A stretch of 64,000 nucleotides of DNA, taken from assembly GCA_947599925.1 (NCBI GenBank), contig CANQFT010000005.1, forward strand, positions 41,250 to 105,249. Direction: 5' to 3'. Position numbers and translations under genes: made by a program. Positions 26,587-34,652 of this stretch are shown here, piece after piece; position 1 is the first letter of the stretch, and each line of letters begins with the position of its first letter. The notes under the pieces were generated by a model, which saw only the letters and a list, made by a program, of their open reading frames with translations, was not told the DNA's origin and made no database searches. The DNA is from an uncultured Oscillospiraceae bacterium (GTDB lineage Bacteria; Bacillota; Clostridia; Oscillospirales; Oscillospiraceae).

Positions 26587-27189
26587 TTAGACCAGCCTGG
26601 CCCTGTCGCCCTTGCGCCAGCCGATGGCGTTTGCCTCGTCGTAGTCCAGATGGATATAGGCGGCGAACCGGTCCGACACCCGGACCACCGTGTCCTCCAA
26701 GATGGCGGGCCGGGCCGTCAGGCACTTAATACCCACGCTCTGGTTGTCGGCCACGCCGAAGCGCCGGGCGTCCTCCGGGGTAAAGTGGATGTGCCGCTGG
26801 GCGACGATCAACCCCTGCTCCAGCTCCACAGTCCTGTCCCCAACCCGCAGGGTGATGGGGCAGCTGCCCGCGATGTCCCCGCTCTGGCGCACCGGTGGGT
26901 CCAGACCCAGGGTCCGGGCGTCGGTGGCGGACACCTCCACTTGGCACGCCCCGCGCTCCGGGCCCAGCACCGCCACATTGGAAAAGCTGCCCTTGGGCCC
27001 GACGATGTCCACGCGCTCGGCACAGGCGTACTGCCCCGGCTGGGACAGCTCCTTGGCCGGGGTCAACCGGTGTCCGGGGCCAAAGAGGGTCTCCACCGCC
27101 TGACGGGTCAGATGGACGTGGCGGCCGGACGCCTCGATCTCCACGCTCAGCGCCCGGACCACCGCCTCCACAATGTCGTTGGCCCCCAT
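26587..27189 (-). CDS. pduL: PduL-type phosphate acyltransferase (EutD role)
   Basis: Interconverts acyl-CoA and acyl-phosphate, here acetyl-CoA from EutE into acetyl phosphate for ATP synthesis. 200 residues with the two metal-binding His motifs SGRHVHLTR (about 22-30) and AQRHIHFTPEDA. The first 14 residues (MGANDIVEAVVRAL) form a short amphipathic helix like the encapsulation peptides of PduL. It lies 4 bp after eutM and is last in the operon. The Pta/EutD fold of enteric eut operons is not used here. Confidence 0.93.
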   Translation of the reverse strand: MGANDIVEAVVRALSVEIEASGRHVHLTRQAVETLFGPGHRLTPAKELSQPGQYACAERVDIVGPKGSFSNVAVLGPERGACQVEVSATDARTLGLDPPVRQSGDIAGSCPITLRVGDRTVELEQGLIVAQRHIHFTPEDARRFGVADNQSVGIKCLTARPAILEDTVVRVSDRFAAYIHLDYDEANAIGWRKGDRARLV

Positions 27190-27193
27190 GGGG

Positions 27194-27484
27194 TCACACG
27201 CCCTCGTCCCGGTGGGGCAGGATGCCGTCCACCTCGGCGTGGGGCCGGGGAATGACGTGGACGGAGATCAGCTCCCCCACCTTCTCCGCGGCGGCGGCGC
27301 CGGCGTCGGTGGCCGCCTGAACCGCCCCCACATCGCCCCGTACCATGACCGTCACCAGTCCGCCGCCCACAGTCTCCTTGCCCACCAGTTGGACGTTGGC
27401 GGACTTGACCATGGCGTCGGCCGCCTCGATCGCGCCCACCAGTCCCTTGGTCTCCACCATCCCCAACGCGTTCGTGTTTGCCAT
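27194..27484 (-). CDS. eutM: Microcompartment hexameric shell protein EutM (core form)
   Basis: 96 residues with one BMC domain: [40 protein letters not shown] and the [15 protein letters not shown] end. It forms the hexagonal tiles of the shell. The ATG at 27484 follows AAGGAGGAGAGCGT. The frame stays open upstream to a TTG at 27742 with its own perfect Shine-Dalgarno site, so a 182-residue form with an N-terminal extension is also possible (see next entry). Confidence 0.95.
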   Translation of the reverse strand: MANTNALGMVETKGLVGAIEAADAMVKSANVQLVGKETVGGGLVTVMVRGDVGAVQAATDAGAAAAEKVGELISVHVIPRPHAEVDGILPHRDEGV

Positions 27485-27742
27485 ACGCTCTCCTCCTTGT
27501 TTTGCCCCGGCTTTGGGGCCTGTTTTCAACGGTTTATCCTCGCGCAGAACTTCCTGCAGCGCCTGCCCGATCTTTGCCTGTGTCGCCTTGGCGGGGGCCT
27601 TGGGCTTCGCCCGGGGCTTGGGCGCCGCGCCCTCCTCCGGCTTCAGCGCAAGCGGGCCAGAGCCTCCTGGATGATCCACTCCAGCTCCTTCGTGGAGATC
27701 TCCGGCTGGCTGTTGCTGTTGTTGCTGTTGCTGTTCTGGCAA
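27194..27742 (-). CDS. Possible long EutM form with N-terminal extension, overlapping eutE
   Basis: Alternative reading in frame with eutM. A TTG at 27742 follows AAAGGAGGTGA with a 9-base gap, inside the last part of eutE. It would add 86 residues before the EutM ATG: a glutamine run ([13 protein letters not shown]), a Gly/Asp/His stretch, a Lys/Pro/Ala-rich linker ([17 protein letters not shown]) and a helix [14 protein letters not shown]. The linker lies after the eutE stop, has no stop codon over about 160 bp and shows G/C-ending codons like real genes. The part overlapping eutE could be chance. A minus-one frameshift from eutE into this frame is another reading. I see no proof of translation. 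Confidence 0.35.
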   Translation of the reverse strand: MPEQQQQQQQQPAGDLHEGAGVDHPGGSGPLALKPEEGAAPKPRAKPKAPAKATQAKIGQALQEVLREDKPLKTGPKAGAKQGGERMANTNALGMVETKGLVGAIEAADAMVKSANVQLVGKETVGGGLVTVMVRGDVGAVQAATDAGAAAAEKVGELISVHVIPRPHAEVDGILPHRDEGV

Positions 27743-29118
27743 GACGCCTCACCTCCTTTCAGGTCTGCGAACTCCCGCTTGCCCCAGGCCACCCGCTTGA
27801 TGTTCACCAGGTCCAGCGGGCCGATGTTGTTGGACGTGGACGATCCGCCGATGGCGCCGCAGCCCAGGGTCAGGGCCGGAAAGAGGTCGGTGGTGGCGCC
27901 GATGCCGCCCAGGGCCGAGGGGGTGTTCACCAGCACTCTGGAGGCGGGCACGGCCACAGCGAACTTCTCCACCACCGCGTCGTCCAGGGCGTGGATGGAA
28001 AAGGTGTGGCCCGCCCCCTCATGGCGGAGGATCTCCACGCACCGCTCCAGGCACTTGTCCTCGCTTTCCTCCACATAGTATGCCAGGATCAGGCCCAATT
28101 TTTCATTGGAGAAGGGATAGCCCTTGCCCACCCCCTCCTCCGGCACCAGAAAGACCCGCGCGGAGTCGGGCACGCCTGTGAGACCGGAGAGGCGGCACAG
28201 CTCCCCCATGGACTTGCCCACGATGGCGGGGTTCATGGTGCCGTTACAGCGCAGGACGAACTCCCCCAGAATATCCCGCTGTTCCGGGTCCAGGAAGTAC
28301 CCGCCCTGGCGCTCAAACTCGGCCCGGACCGCGGGGGCGAAGTCCCGCTCCACCACCACGGACTGCTCGCTGGCGCAGATGGTGCCGTTGTCAAAGGTCT
28401 TGGAGTCCATCACCCGGCGCACCGCCTTGACCAGATCACAGCTTTTGTGGAAATAGGCCGGGCCGTTGCCCGCGCCCACGCCGATGGCGGGGGTGCCGGA
28501 GGAGTAGGCCGCCTTGACCATGCCGCCTCCGCCGGTGGCCAGAATGAGCTTGGTGTCCCGGTGGCCCATCAGCTCCTTGGTGCCCTCCAGCGTCGGGGTC
28601 TTCATCACCGTCACCGCGTCCACCGGCCCGCCGGAGCGCTCCACGGCGTCCCGCACATAGCCCACGGTCTTGGTGATGCACTTCACGGCGTTCGGGTGGG
28701 GCGAGAACACGATGGGGTTGCCCGCTTTCAGGGAGATCAGGGACTTATAGAGCACGGTGGAGGTGGGGTTGGTGGAGGGCACCAGTCCGGCCACCACGCC
28801 CATGGGAACGCCAAAGTCCCAGGTCTTTTCCTCGCTGTTTTTGCCCAGCAGTCCCACGATCTTCTGGTCCTTGATGGCCTCATAGACCCGCTGTGTGGCA
28901 AAGAGGTTCTTGATGACCTTGTGTTCCACCAGGCCAAAGCCCGTCTCCTCCACCGCCATCTCCGCCAGCTCTCTGGCGTGGTCCTGCCCGATCTTGGCCA
29001 CGGCGGCCACCATCCTGTCCAGCTGGCCCTGGGTCATCCCCGCCAGGATCTCCCCGGCGGCCTTGGCCTTTTGGATGCAGTCCCGGACCTCCTGGATGGA
29101 AGTCAAGTCCTTGTCCAT
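27643..29118 (-). CDS. eutE: CoA-acylating acetaldehyde dehydrogenase with C-terminal targeting helix
   Basis: Oxidises acetaldehyde to acetyl-CoA inside the microcompartment. The 491 residues form an aldehyde-dehydrogenase fold with catalytic Cys in [11 protein letters not shown] and glycine loops [15 protein letters not shown] and [11 protein letters not shown]. After [14 protein letters not shown] comes a low-complexity linker [10 protein letters not shown] and then [17 protein letters not shown], an amphipathic helix like known encapsulation peptides. Enteric EutE has its targeting helix at the N-terminus instead. The linker is encoded by CAACAG-type triplets. It lies 6 bp after eutL. Confidence 0.95.
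   Translation of the reverse strand: MDKDLTSIQEVRDCIQKAKAAGEILAGMTQGQLDRMVAAVAKIGQDHARELAEMAVEETGFGLVEHKVIKNLFATQRVYEAIKDQKIVGLLGKNSEEKTWDFGVPMGVVAGLVPSTNPTSTVLYKSLISLKAGNPIVFSPHPNAVKCITKTVGYVRDAVERSGGPVDAVTVMKTPTLEGTKELMGHRDTKLILATGGGGMVKAAYSSGTPAIGVGAGNGPAYFHKSCDLVKAVRRVMDSKTFDNGTICASEQSVVVERDFAPAVRAEFERQGGYFLDPEQRDILGEFVLRCNGTMNPAIVGKSMGELCRLSGLTGVPDSARVFLVPEEGVGKGYPFSNEKLGLILAYYVEESEDKCLERCVEILRHEGAGHTFSIHALDDAVVEKFAVAVPASRVLVNTPSALGGIGATTDLFPALTLGCGAIGGSSTSNNIGPLDLVNIKRVAWGKREFADLKGGEASCQNSNSNNSNSQPEISTKELEWIIQEALARLR
27740..27759 (-). promoter_or_regulatory. Perfect Shine-Dalgarno site with TTG start inside eutE
   Basis: Minus strand AAAGGAGGTGA (27749-27759), complementary to the 16S rRNA 3' end, is followed 9 bases after AGGAGG by TTG (27740-27742). 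The site is in the codons for LKGGEA of eutE, so it could be accidental, but the spacing is ideal. Confidence 0.5.
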
Positions 29119-29124
29119 GTTCCG

Positions 29125-29778
29125 TTACACCTCCCTGGGCCTCGCGGCCACGTCCCGCACCGTCTGGGCAAAGGCGGCGCAGGCCGCCTGGCAGGCCGAC
29201 TGGGTGCCGGTCAGCAGTCCGCCGCCGTAGTTTGTCTCGCTGGGCGGCTCGTAGAGGACCGCCAGGCGCACGTCGGCGGCCTTCATCGCCTCGTCCAACC
29301 CCTGGACCGCCTCCAGCGGCGGGGCGATCAGGTAGGCCAGGGCCTCCCCCTCCCGCACGCCCGCCCCTTGGGAGAGGTAGCTCCCCGTGCGGGAGACGGT
29401 GTGGGCAAAGTAGACCACGCTGTCGTCGGCGTTGGCGCTGACAAAGCCCACGCCGCCCTCCAGAAAGTCCACCGCCGCCTGGAGCCCGGAGGTCACCTCC
29501 GACGGGTTGGGTCCGGCCAGGATGCCGATGACCTCACCGGCATACTTGGTGGAGGCGTTGGCGGCCCCCGCGTAGAGGCTCTTGCCGTAGACCACCTGGA
29601 CCTGGGACTTCTTGGTGGCCTCGTCCAAGGCGCAGTAGGTGGCGTCGTCGCAATCGGTGGTGATGACGCCGATGGAGCGGTGGCCGTCGGGCAGGCCCAA
29701 CCGCTGGGCGATGGCCTCGGAGACATTGGCGATGACCCGCGTGGCCAAAATGTTGACTTTCAGCACATCTCCTGTCAT
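29125..29778 (-). CDS. eutL: Microcompartment trimeric shell protein EutL
   Basis: 217 residues with two fused BMC-type domains that form trimers with a gated pore. The family start MTGDVLKVNILATRVIANVS, the SIGVITTDCDDATYCALDEA stretch and the second-half YFAHTVSRTGSYLS are characteristic. It lies 4 bp after eutC and 6 bp before eutE. With EutM it provides only trimer and hexamer tiles; no pentamer gene is nearby. Confidence 0.95.
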   Translation of the reverse strand: MTGDVLKVNILATRVIANVSEAIAQRLGLPDGHRSIGVITTDCDDATYCALDEATKKSQVQVVYGKSLYAGAANASTKYAGEVIGILAGPNPSEVTSGLQAAVDFLEGGVGFVSANADDSVVYFAHTVSRTGSYLSQGAGVREGEALAYLIAPPLEAVQGLDEAMKAADVRLAVLYEPPSETNYGGGLLTGTQSACQAACAAFAQTVRDVAARPREV

Positions 29779-29782
29779 GCTC

Positions 29783-30685
29783 TCAACTCCTTACAAGATC
29801 CACGCCGGAGGCTTTTTTGTCCAGGATGTCCCGGATCAGCTGGGCGATGTGGGCCCCGGCCTCCACGGCGTTGGTGCCGCCCTTGTGGATGTTGCTCACC
29901 ACGGTGCGCTTGGATTCCGGCACGCCCAGGCGGGGCATATAGGTGATATAAGCGGACATACTCTCGGCGGTCACCAGTCCCGGCCGCTCCCCCACCAGCA
30001 GGCAGATCAGCTGGCAGTCGGTGATCTGGCCGATGTGGTCCCCCGCCCCCACGCGGCAGAACTTCACAAAGGGCACCTCCGGCGCCTCGATGCCGTAGCC
30101 TTTCAGCCCCGCGCGGATGGCGTCGATACAGTCGGCGGCGTTGGCCTCGATGGCGGCGGAGCTGAGGCCGTCCCCCACGGCCAGGACCACCTTGGCGCCC
30201 TGGGGAAGCCGCTGTTTCAAGATGGCCTGGTTCGCCTCGTCAAACCGGCGGCCCTTGTCCGGGCGGGTCAGGTACTCGTCCTTGGTCTCGCAGAGGGTCT
30301 GGACGGGGAAATAGCCGTGCTTGGCGGGGTAGTCCTCCGCCACCAGGGAAAAGACCGAGTCCTGGGCCGCGGCGTGGTCGGCCCGGAAGCGGAGCATGGT
30401 GTCGGTCTTGTACCGCGCCCCTGCCCTGCCAAGGCCGATGCGGGCCGGCGTGCGGGCTTTCAGGTCCAAAAAGGCCGGGCCGTTGGCCGGAGACTCGACC
30501 AGATACTGTTTGCGGAGGTCCACCTCCGTGATGTCGCTGTGGCAGCCGCCACTGGAGCCGGGGCTCTGGGTCTGGGCCGGGTCTGGATGGTGGACCTCTC
30601 CCTTGGGCGCGGCGTGGAGTTCCCCGCGGCCCGCCAGGTCCCGGACCATCTGCTCCACCATCTGTTTCAGCTCTGTTTCATTCAT
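29783..30685 (-). CDS. eutC: Ethanolamine ammonia-lyase small subunit
   Basis: Adenosylcobalamin-dependent lyase subunit that with EutB cleaves ethanolamine to acetaldehyde and ammonia. 300 residues. The N-terminus MNETELKQMVEQMVRDLAG is an amphipathic helix suited to shell targeting, followed by a Pro/Gly/Ser linker, then the catalytic part ARTPARIGLGRAGARYKTDT, VVAVGDGLSS-like AVGDGLSSAAIEAN and RPGLVTAESMSAYITYMP. It follows eutB by 12 bp. Confidence 0.96.
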   Translation of the reverse strand: MNETELKQMVEQMVRDLAGRGELHAAPKGEVHHPDPAQTQSPGSSGGCHSDITEVDLRKQYLVESPANGPAFLDLKARTPARIGLGRAGARYKTDTMLRFRADHAAAQDSVFSLVAEDYPAKHGYFPVQTLCETKDEYLTRPDKGRRFDEANQAILKQRLPQGAKVVLAVGDGLSSAAIEANAADCIDAIRAGLKGYGIEAPEVPFVKFCRVGAGDHIGQITDCQLICLLVGERPGLVTAESMSAYITYMPRLGVPESKRTVVSNIHKGGTNAVEAGAHIAQLIRDILDKKASGVDLVRS

Positions 30686-30697
30686 GGTATCACCTCG

Positions 30698-32065
30698 TTA
30701 CGCCAGCAAAATGGAGCCGTCCCCGGCCCGTTGGGTGAGCCTGCCGCTGTCGTCCACAAACCCCATGTCCTCCAGCCATTTTTGAAAGGGCGGGATGGCC
30801 GTCAGGCCAAATATCTCCCGCAGAGCGGCAGTCTCGTGGAAGCCGGTGGTCTGGTAGTTGAGCATCACGTCGTCCCCGTGGGGAATGCCCATGAAGTAGT
30901 TACAGCCCGCGGCGGTGAGCAGGACGGCCAGGTCCTCGATGTCGTTCTGGTCGGCCTTCATGTGGTTGGTGTAGCACGCGTCACAGCCCATGGGGATGCC
31001 GGTGAGCTTCCCCATGAAGTGGTCCTCCAGCCCGGCCCGGATGACCTGCTTGGCGTCGTAGAGGTACTCCGGGCCGATGAAGCCCACCACCGTGTTGACA
31101 AGGAAGGGGGAATAGCGCTTGGCGAAGCCGTAGCACCGGGCCTCCATCACCACCTGGTCGGCGCCGTAGTGGGACTCGCTGGAGAGCTCCGAGCCCTGGC
31201 CGGTCTCAAAGTACATGACGTTTGGCCCCTCGGCGCTGCCGTCGCGCAGGGCCAAAGCCTGGGCCTGGGCCAGCGTGTCGGCGGTGAAGCCAAAGGCCTC
31301 GTTCCCCTTCTGGCTGCCGGCGATGGACTGGAAGATCAGGTCGGCGTGGGCGCCCCGGCGGATGGCCTCCATCTGGGTGGTCACATGGGCCAGCACGCAG
31401 GTCTGGGTGGGGATGTTCCACCGGGTCTTGATCTCGTAGAACCGCTCCAGCACCCGCTTGACGCTCTCCACGCTGTCGTCCACCGGGTTGAGCCCCAGCA
31501 CCGCGTCTCCCGCGCCGTAGGTCAGCCCCTCCAACAGCGAGGCCATGATGCCGTCGGGGTCGTCGGTGGGGTGGTTGGGCTGAAGGCGGCAGGAGAGGGT
31601 GCCGGGCAGACCGATGGTGGTGTTGCAGTGGGCCGTGACCGGCATCTTCCTGGCCGCGTAGACCAGGTCCAGGTTGCCCATGAGCTTGGCCACCGCCGCG
31701 ATCATCTCGGCGGTCAGGCCGCGGGAGATCCGGCGGATGTCCGCGGTGGTGGTCTTTTCGCTGAGCAGCCACTCCCGCAGTTCGCTGACGGTCCAGTTGC
31801 GGATCTGGGCGTAGATCTTCTCGTTCACGTCGTCCTGGATGATGCGGGTGACTTCGTCCTCCTCGTAGGGGACGGCGGGGTTTTCCCGCAGGTCGGACAG
31901 CAGCAGCTGGGACACCACCACCTTGGCCGCCACCCGCTCCTCCGCGTTCTCCGCGGCCACTCCCGCCAGCCTGTCGCCGGACTTCTCCTCGTTCGCCTTG
32001 GCCAAGGCGGTCTTTACGTCGGGAAATTCATAGACTTTTCCAAACAGCTTGGTCTTTAAGATCAT
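30698..32065 (-). CDS. eutB: Ethanolamine ammonia-lyase large subunit
   Basis: Catalytic TIM-barrel subunit, 455 residues, full length. Family segments: TAHCNTTIGLPGTLSCRLQP, NHPTDDPDGIMASLLEGLTY, GLNPVDDSVESV, MYFETGQGSELSSESHYGAD and GIPMGCDACYTNHMKADQND. It binds the substrate amine and, with EutC, the cobalamin cofactor. The start at 32065 follows AAGGGGGATGACCC, 6 bp after eutA. Confidence 0.97.
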   Translation of the reverse strand: MILKTKLFGKVYEFPDVKTALAKANEEKSGDRLAGVAAENAEERVAAKVVVSQLLLSDLRENPAVPYEEDEVTRIIQDDVNEKIYAQIRNWTVSELREWLLSEKTTTADIRRISRGLTAEMIAAVAKLMGNLDLVYAARKMPVTAHCNTTIGLPGTLSCRLQPNHPTDDPDGIMASLLEGLTYGAGDAVLGLNPVDDSVESVKRVLERFYEIKTRWNIPTQTCVLAHVTTQMEAIRRGAHADLIFQSIAGSQKGNEAFGFTADTLAQAQALALRDGSAEGPNVMYFETGQGSELSSESHYGADQVVMEARCYGFAKRYSPFLVNTVVGFIGPEYLYDAKQVIRAGLEDHFMGKLTGIPMGCDACYTNHMKADQNDIEDLAVLLTAAGCNYFMGIPHGDDVMLNYQTTGFHETAALREIFGLTAIPPFQKWLEDMGFVDDSGRLTQRAGDGSILLA

Positions 32066-32071
32066 TCTGGG

Positions 32072-33478
32072 TCATCCCCCTTTTTCAAATGCCAAAGTTT
32101 TCACCACCACCGGCAGCACCGTCCCGCCGCAGGCCGGCGCCAGCAGGTCGATGTAGCTGCCCTGGGCGGCGTGGACGGCGTCCACGCACAGGAGCTTCCC
32201 GTGGGGCAGAAGCGGATAGAGGCACTGTCCCAGGGCCTTGGCCATATCGTTCTCCACCGCCACCACCGTGACCTCCCCCGCCTCCACCAAGGGGCTGAGC
32301 CCGGCGCGGATGGCGCGGGCCAGGGCCCGGACCTCTTGGTAGCTGGGATTTTCCGGCCCGCGCAGGGCCAGGCACACCGGGTTCTGTCCGCCCTCGTCGG
32401 CGTACATGGGCAGGGCCCGCTCCAGCTCCTCCTCCAGCCGCTCCACCGGGCAGTCCAGCCGCAGCACCGGCAGGTTCTTGATGGGGAAGTCCACATCCCG
32501 GTAGAAGATGGTGGAGCCGGAGAGCTCGGTGGCGTGGCTTCCCGCCCCCACCACAGTGGCCCGGATGGTCTCCTCCGTGGGCAGCAGCGCCGCCCCCGCC
32601 TCCTCAAACCCCCGCCGAATGACCCGGCCCAACAGCACGCCCATGTCCCCATAGGCGAAGTCGTCCTCGCCAGGGCTCCAGACGCAGTCGGCCACGCCGC
32701 CGGAGAAGGTAAAGTAGTTTGGCTTTACAGTCAGGTCCACAGTCTTGTGGGTGATAAAGTGTTTCAGCCACCGGCCCGGCGGCCGGAGCCCCGCCGCTTC
32801 CAGCAGAGCCTCCGTCATAGCTTGGCACACCGGGGTCAGCACTTCCCGCGTGGCCGTCTCGCCCACGGCCACGCCGGGGAACAGGCCCCGGAGTTTCTCC
32901 ATGACGTAGGTGATCTTGTGTGTCAAGGCATCTACCTTTACAAGCCGCCCGCCCACGTCCAGACAGCCCGTGTCCACCAGTTTGCCCCGGTCATAGAGCG
33001 CCAGGTTGGAGGTGCCGCCGCCCACATCGAAGTGGAGCACCGCGCCGTGCCTCTCCCGGCTGAGTTTGTCCACCCCGGCGCCCCGCGCCGCCAGCAGGGA
33101 CTCCAGGTCGGGCCCCGCCGTGGCCACCACAAAATCCCCCGCCAGACCTGCCAGGGCCTCCAACACCTGGCGGGCGTTCTCCTTCCGGGCGGTCTCCCCG
33201 GTGATGATGACAGCCCCGGTCTGGAGACTGTCCCGGCTCACCCCGGCCTTTTGATACTCCGCCTCCACCAAGGCGCGGACGGCGGCGGCGTCGATGCGGG
33301 TGTCGGACAAAAGGGGCGTGAAGTGTACCGGCGAGCGGTAGATCACCTCTTTCTCCGTAATGTCCACCTTGGGGACGGCCCAGGGGCTGGCCCGGTTCTC
33401 CAGCTTCAGCCGGGACAGCACCATCTGCGTGGTGGAGGTGCCCAGGTCCAGCCCCACGGACAGGAGTTCCCCTGTCAC
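32072..33478 (-). CDS. eutA: Ethanolamine ammonia-lyase reactivating factor
   Basis: ATP-dependent chaperone that removes damaged cobalamin from EutBC. 468 residues of the actin/Hsp70-like superfamily: VGLDLGTSTTQMVLSRL (phosphate loop 1), HFDVGGGTSNLALYD (phosphate loop 2) and VVGAGSHATELSG (adenosine loop). The GTG at 33478 makes a 4-base GTGA overlap with the alcohol dehydrogenase stop; the frame is open to 33547 without similarity. Confidence 0.95.
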   Translation of the reverse strand: MTGELLSVGLDLGTSTTQMVLSRLKLENRASPWAVPKVDITEKEVIYRSPVHFTPLLSDTRIDAAAVRALVEAEYQKAGVSRDSLQTGAVIITGETARKENARQVLEALAGLAGDFVVATAGPDLESLLAARGAGVDKLSRERHGAVLHFDVGGGTSNLALYDRGKLVDTGCLDVGGRLVKVDALTHKITYVMEKLRGLFPGVAVGETATREVLTPVCQAMTEALLEAAGLRPPGRWLKHFITHKTVDLTVKPNYFTFSGGVADCVWSPGEDDFAYGDMGVLLGRVIRRGFEEAGAALLPTEETIRATVVGAGSHATELSGSTIFYRDVDFPIKNLPVLRLDCPVERLEEELERALPMYADEGGQNPVCLALRGPENPSYQEVRALARAIRAGLSPLVEAGEVTVVAVENDMAKALGQCLYPLLPHGKLLCVDAVHAAQGSYIDLLAPACGGTVLPVVVKTLAFEKGG

Positions 33479-34524
33479 CCCACCACCCCCTTGAGGATGG
33501 CTTCCAGCTCGCTGGGTATAAAGGTCCTTGCATTTACAGCCATGCACGGGTCCCTCATGGCGTCCGCCGCCACTTGGCCCAGGTCCACCGGCCCGGCCAG
33601 CCGCTCCGGGATGCCCAACCTGCGGCAGAGCCGCCGCAGGGCGCCGGACAGGGCCCGGTGGTTGGGGCTGAGGCCGCAGAGCTTGGCAAGCTGGGCGTAT
33701 TTTTTCGCCGTCGGCAAGTGCTGGGCGTTGGCCTCCATCACCTGGGGCAGCAGGACGGCGTTCACCCGGCCGTGGGGCGCGTGGACCTTGGCCCCAAGGG
33801 CGTGGGCCAGGGCGTGGCAGGCGCCGAGGCCCGCGGCGTTGAAGGCCATCCCCGCCAGGGCCGAGGCGAAGAGCATCTCCCCTTTGGCGTCCATGTCACC
33901 GGCGAAGGCGGCGGGCAGCCGGGCGTAGGCCGTGGCGAAGGCCCGCTCCGCCAGCGCATCTGTAAAGGGATTTGACTTGACAACAACATAGGCCTCAGCC
34001 GCATGGGTGAGCACGTCCAGGCCGGTGTCGGCGGTGACGCTCTGGGGCACGCCCTCCAAAAACCGTGCGTCCAGAATGGCCACGTCGGGCACCAGGGCGT
34101 CGTCCACCAGCGGGTATTTCAGGCTGTGGGCCGTGTCGGTGAGGACGGTGAACGCAGTGACCTCGCTGCCGGTCCCGGCGGTGGTGGGGATGCACCAGAG
34201 GGGGACCCGCCGTTCCCCATACCAGACCAGGCCCTTGGCGCAGTCCATGGCCGAGCCGCCGCCAAAGGCCACCACCGCCTGGGCGTCCAGGGCCTGCAGC
34301 GCGGCCACGCCCTGGGCCACCATCTCCAGCGTGGGCTCGCCCCGCACCGCGTCAAACAGGGCGGTCTCCGCCCCGCCCAGGGCCTCCATCACCCCTCGGA
34401 CCAGGCCGCTTTGGGACAGAAACCCGTCGGACACCACCAGCACCCTCAGCCCCTTCAGCTCCCCCAGCGACCCCAGGGCGTCCGGCCCCCACACCAGCCG
34501 GGTCCGCAGCCGCAATTCCTCCAT
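33475..34524 (-). CDS. eutG: Iron-type alcohol dehydrogenase (EutG role)
   Basis: Reduces acetaldehyde to ethanol and recycles NADH inside the microcompartment. 349 residues: GGGSAMDCAKG (NAD site), PTTAGTGSEVT, and metal-ligand region ACHALAHALGAKVHAPHGRVN. It is first in the eut operon here. The ATG at 34524 is chosen because GGAGGG is at proper spacing; the ATG at 34530 lies right on it. Family-level assignment is firm, the EutG label rests on context. Confidence 0.9.
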   Translation of the reverse strand: MEELRLRTRLVWGPDALGSLGELKGLRVLVVSDGFLSQSGLVRGVMEALGGAETALFDAVRGEPTLEMVAQGVAALQALDAQAVVAFGGGSAMDCAKGLVWYGERRVPLWCIPTTAGTGSEVTAFTVLTDTAHSLKYPLVDDALVPDVAILDARFLEGVPQSVTADTGLDVLTHAAEAYVVVKSNPFTDALAERAFATAYARLPAAFAGDMDAKGEMLFASALAGMAFNAAGLGACHALAHALGAKVHAPHGRVNAVLLPQVMEANAQHLPTAKKYAQLAKLCGLSPNHRALSGALRRLCRRLGIPERLAGPVDLGQVAADAMRDPCMAVNARTFIPSELEAILKGVVG

Positions 34525-34591
34525 GCTCATCCCTCCAGTTGGCCTTAGTATGGCCCGTGGGCTGGGAATTATCACTTCTTTTTCCCGGCAC

Positions 34592-34620
34592 TGGACGGCG
34601 AGGCAAAAATCTGCTATACT
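34592..34620 (+). promoter_or_regulatory. Putative promoter of the glycosyltransferase gene
   Basis: TGGACG (34592-34597) and TATACT (34615-34620) with a 17-bp gap, 33 bp before the GTG at 34653. It shares a 128-bp intergenic space with the start of the eut operon, where I found no convincing eut promoter, cobalamin riboswitch or EutV-type hairpin pair. Confidence 0.5.
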
Positions 34621-34652
34621 GCATGGGAAACTCTGGAAAGGGAGATGGGCGC

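Noticed and set aside
27534..27752. 72-residue Arg/Ser/Ala-rich frame in the third phase of the eutE-eutM junction
   Set aside because: Composition is typical of a shadow; its GTG lies inside the Shine-Dalgarno site.
34525..34652. Possible adenosylcobalamin riboswitch or EutV antiterminator before the eut operon
   Set aside because: The space is 128 bp and shows no B12-box-like element and no pair of matching hairpins.
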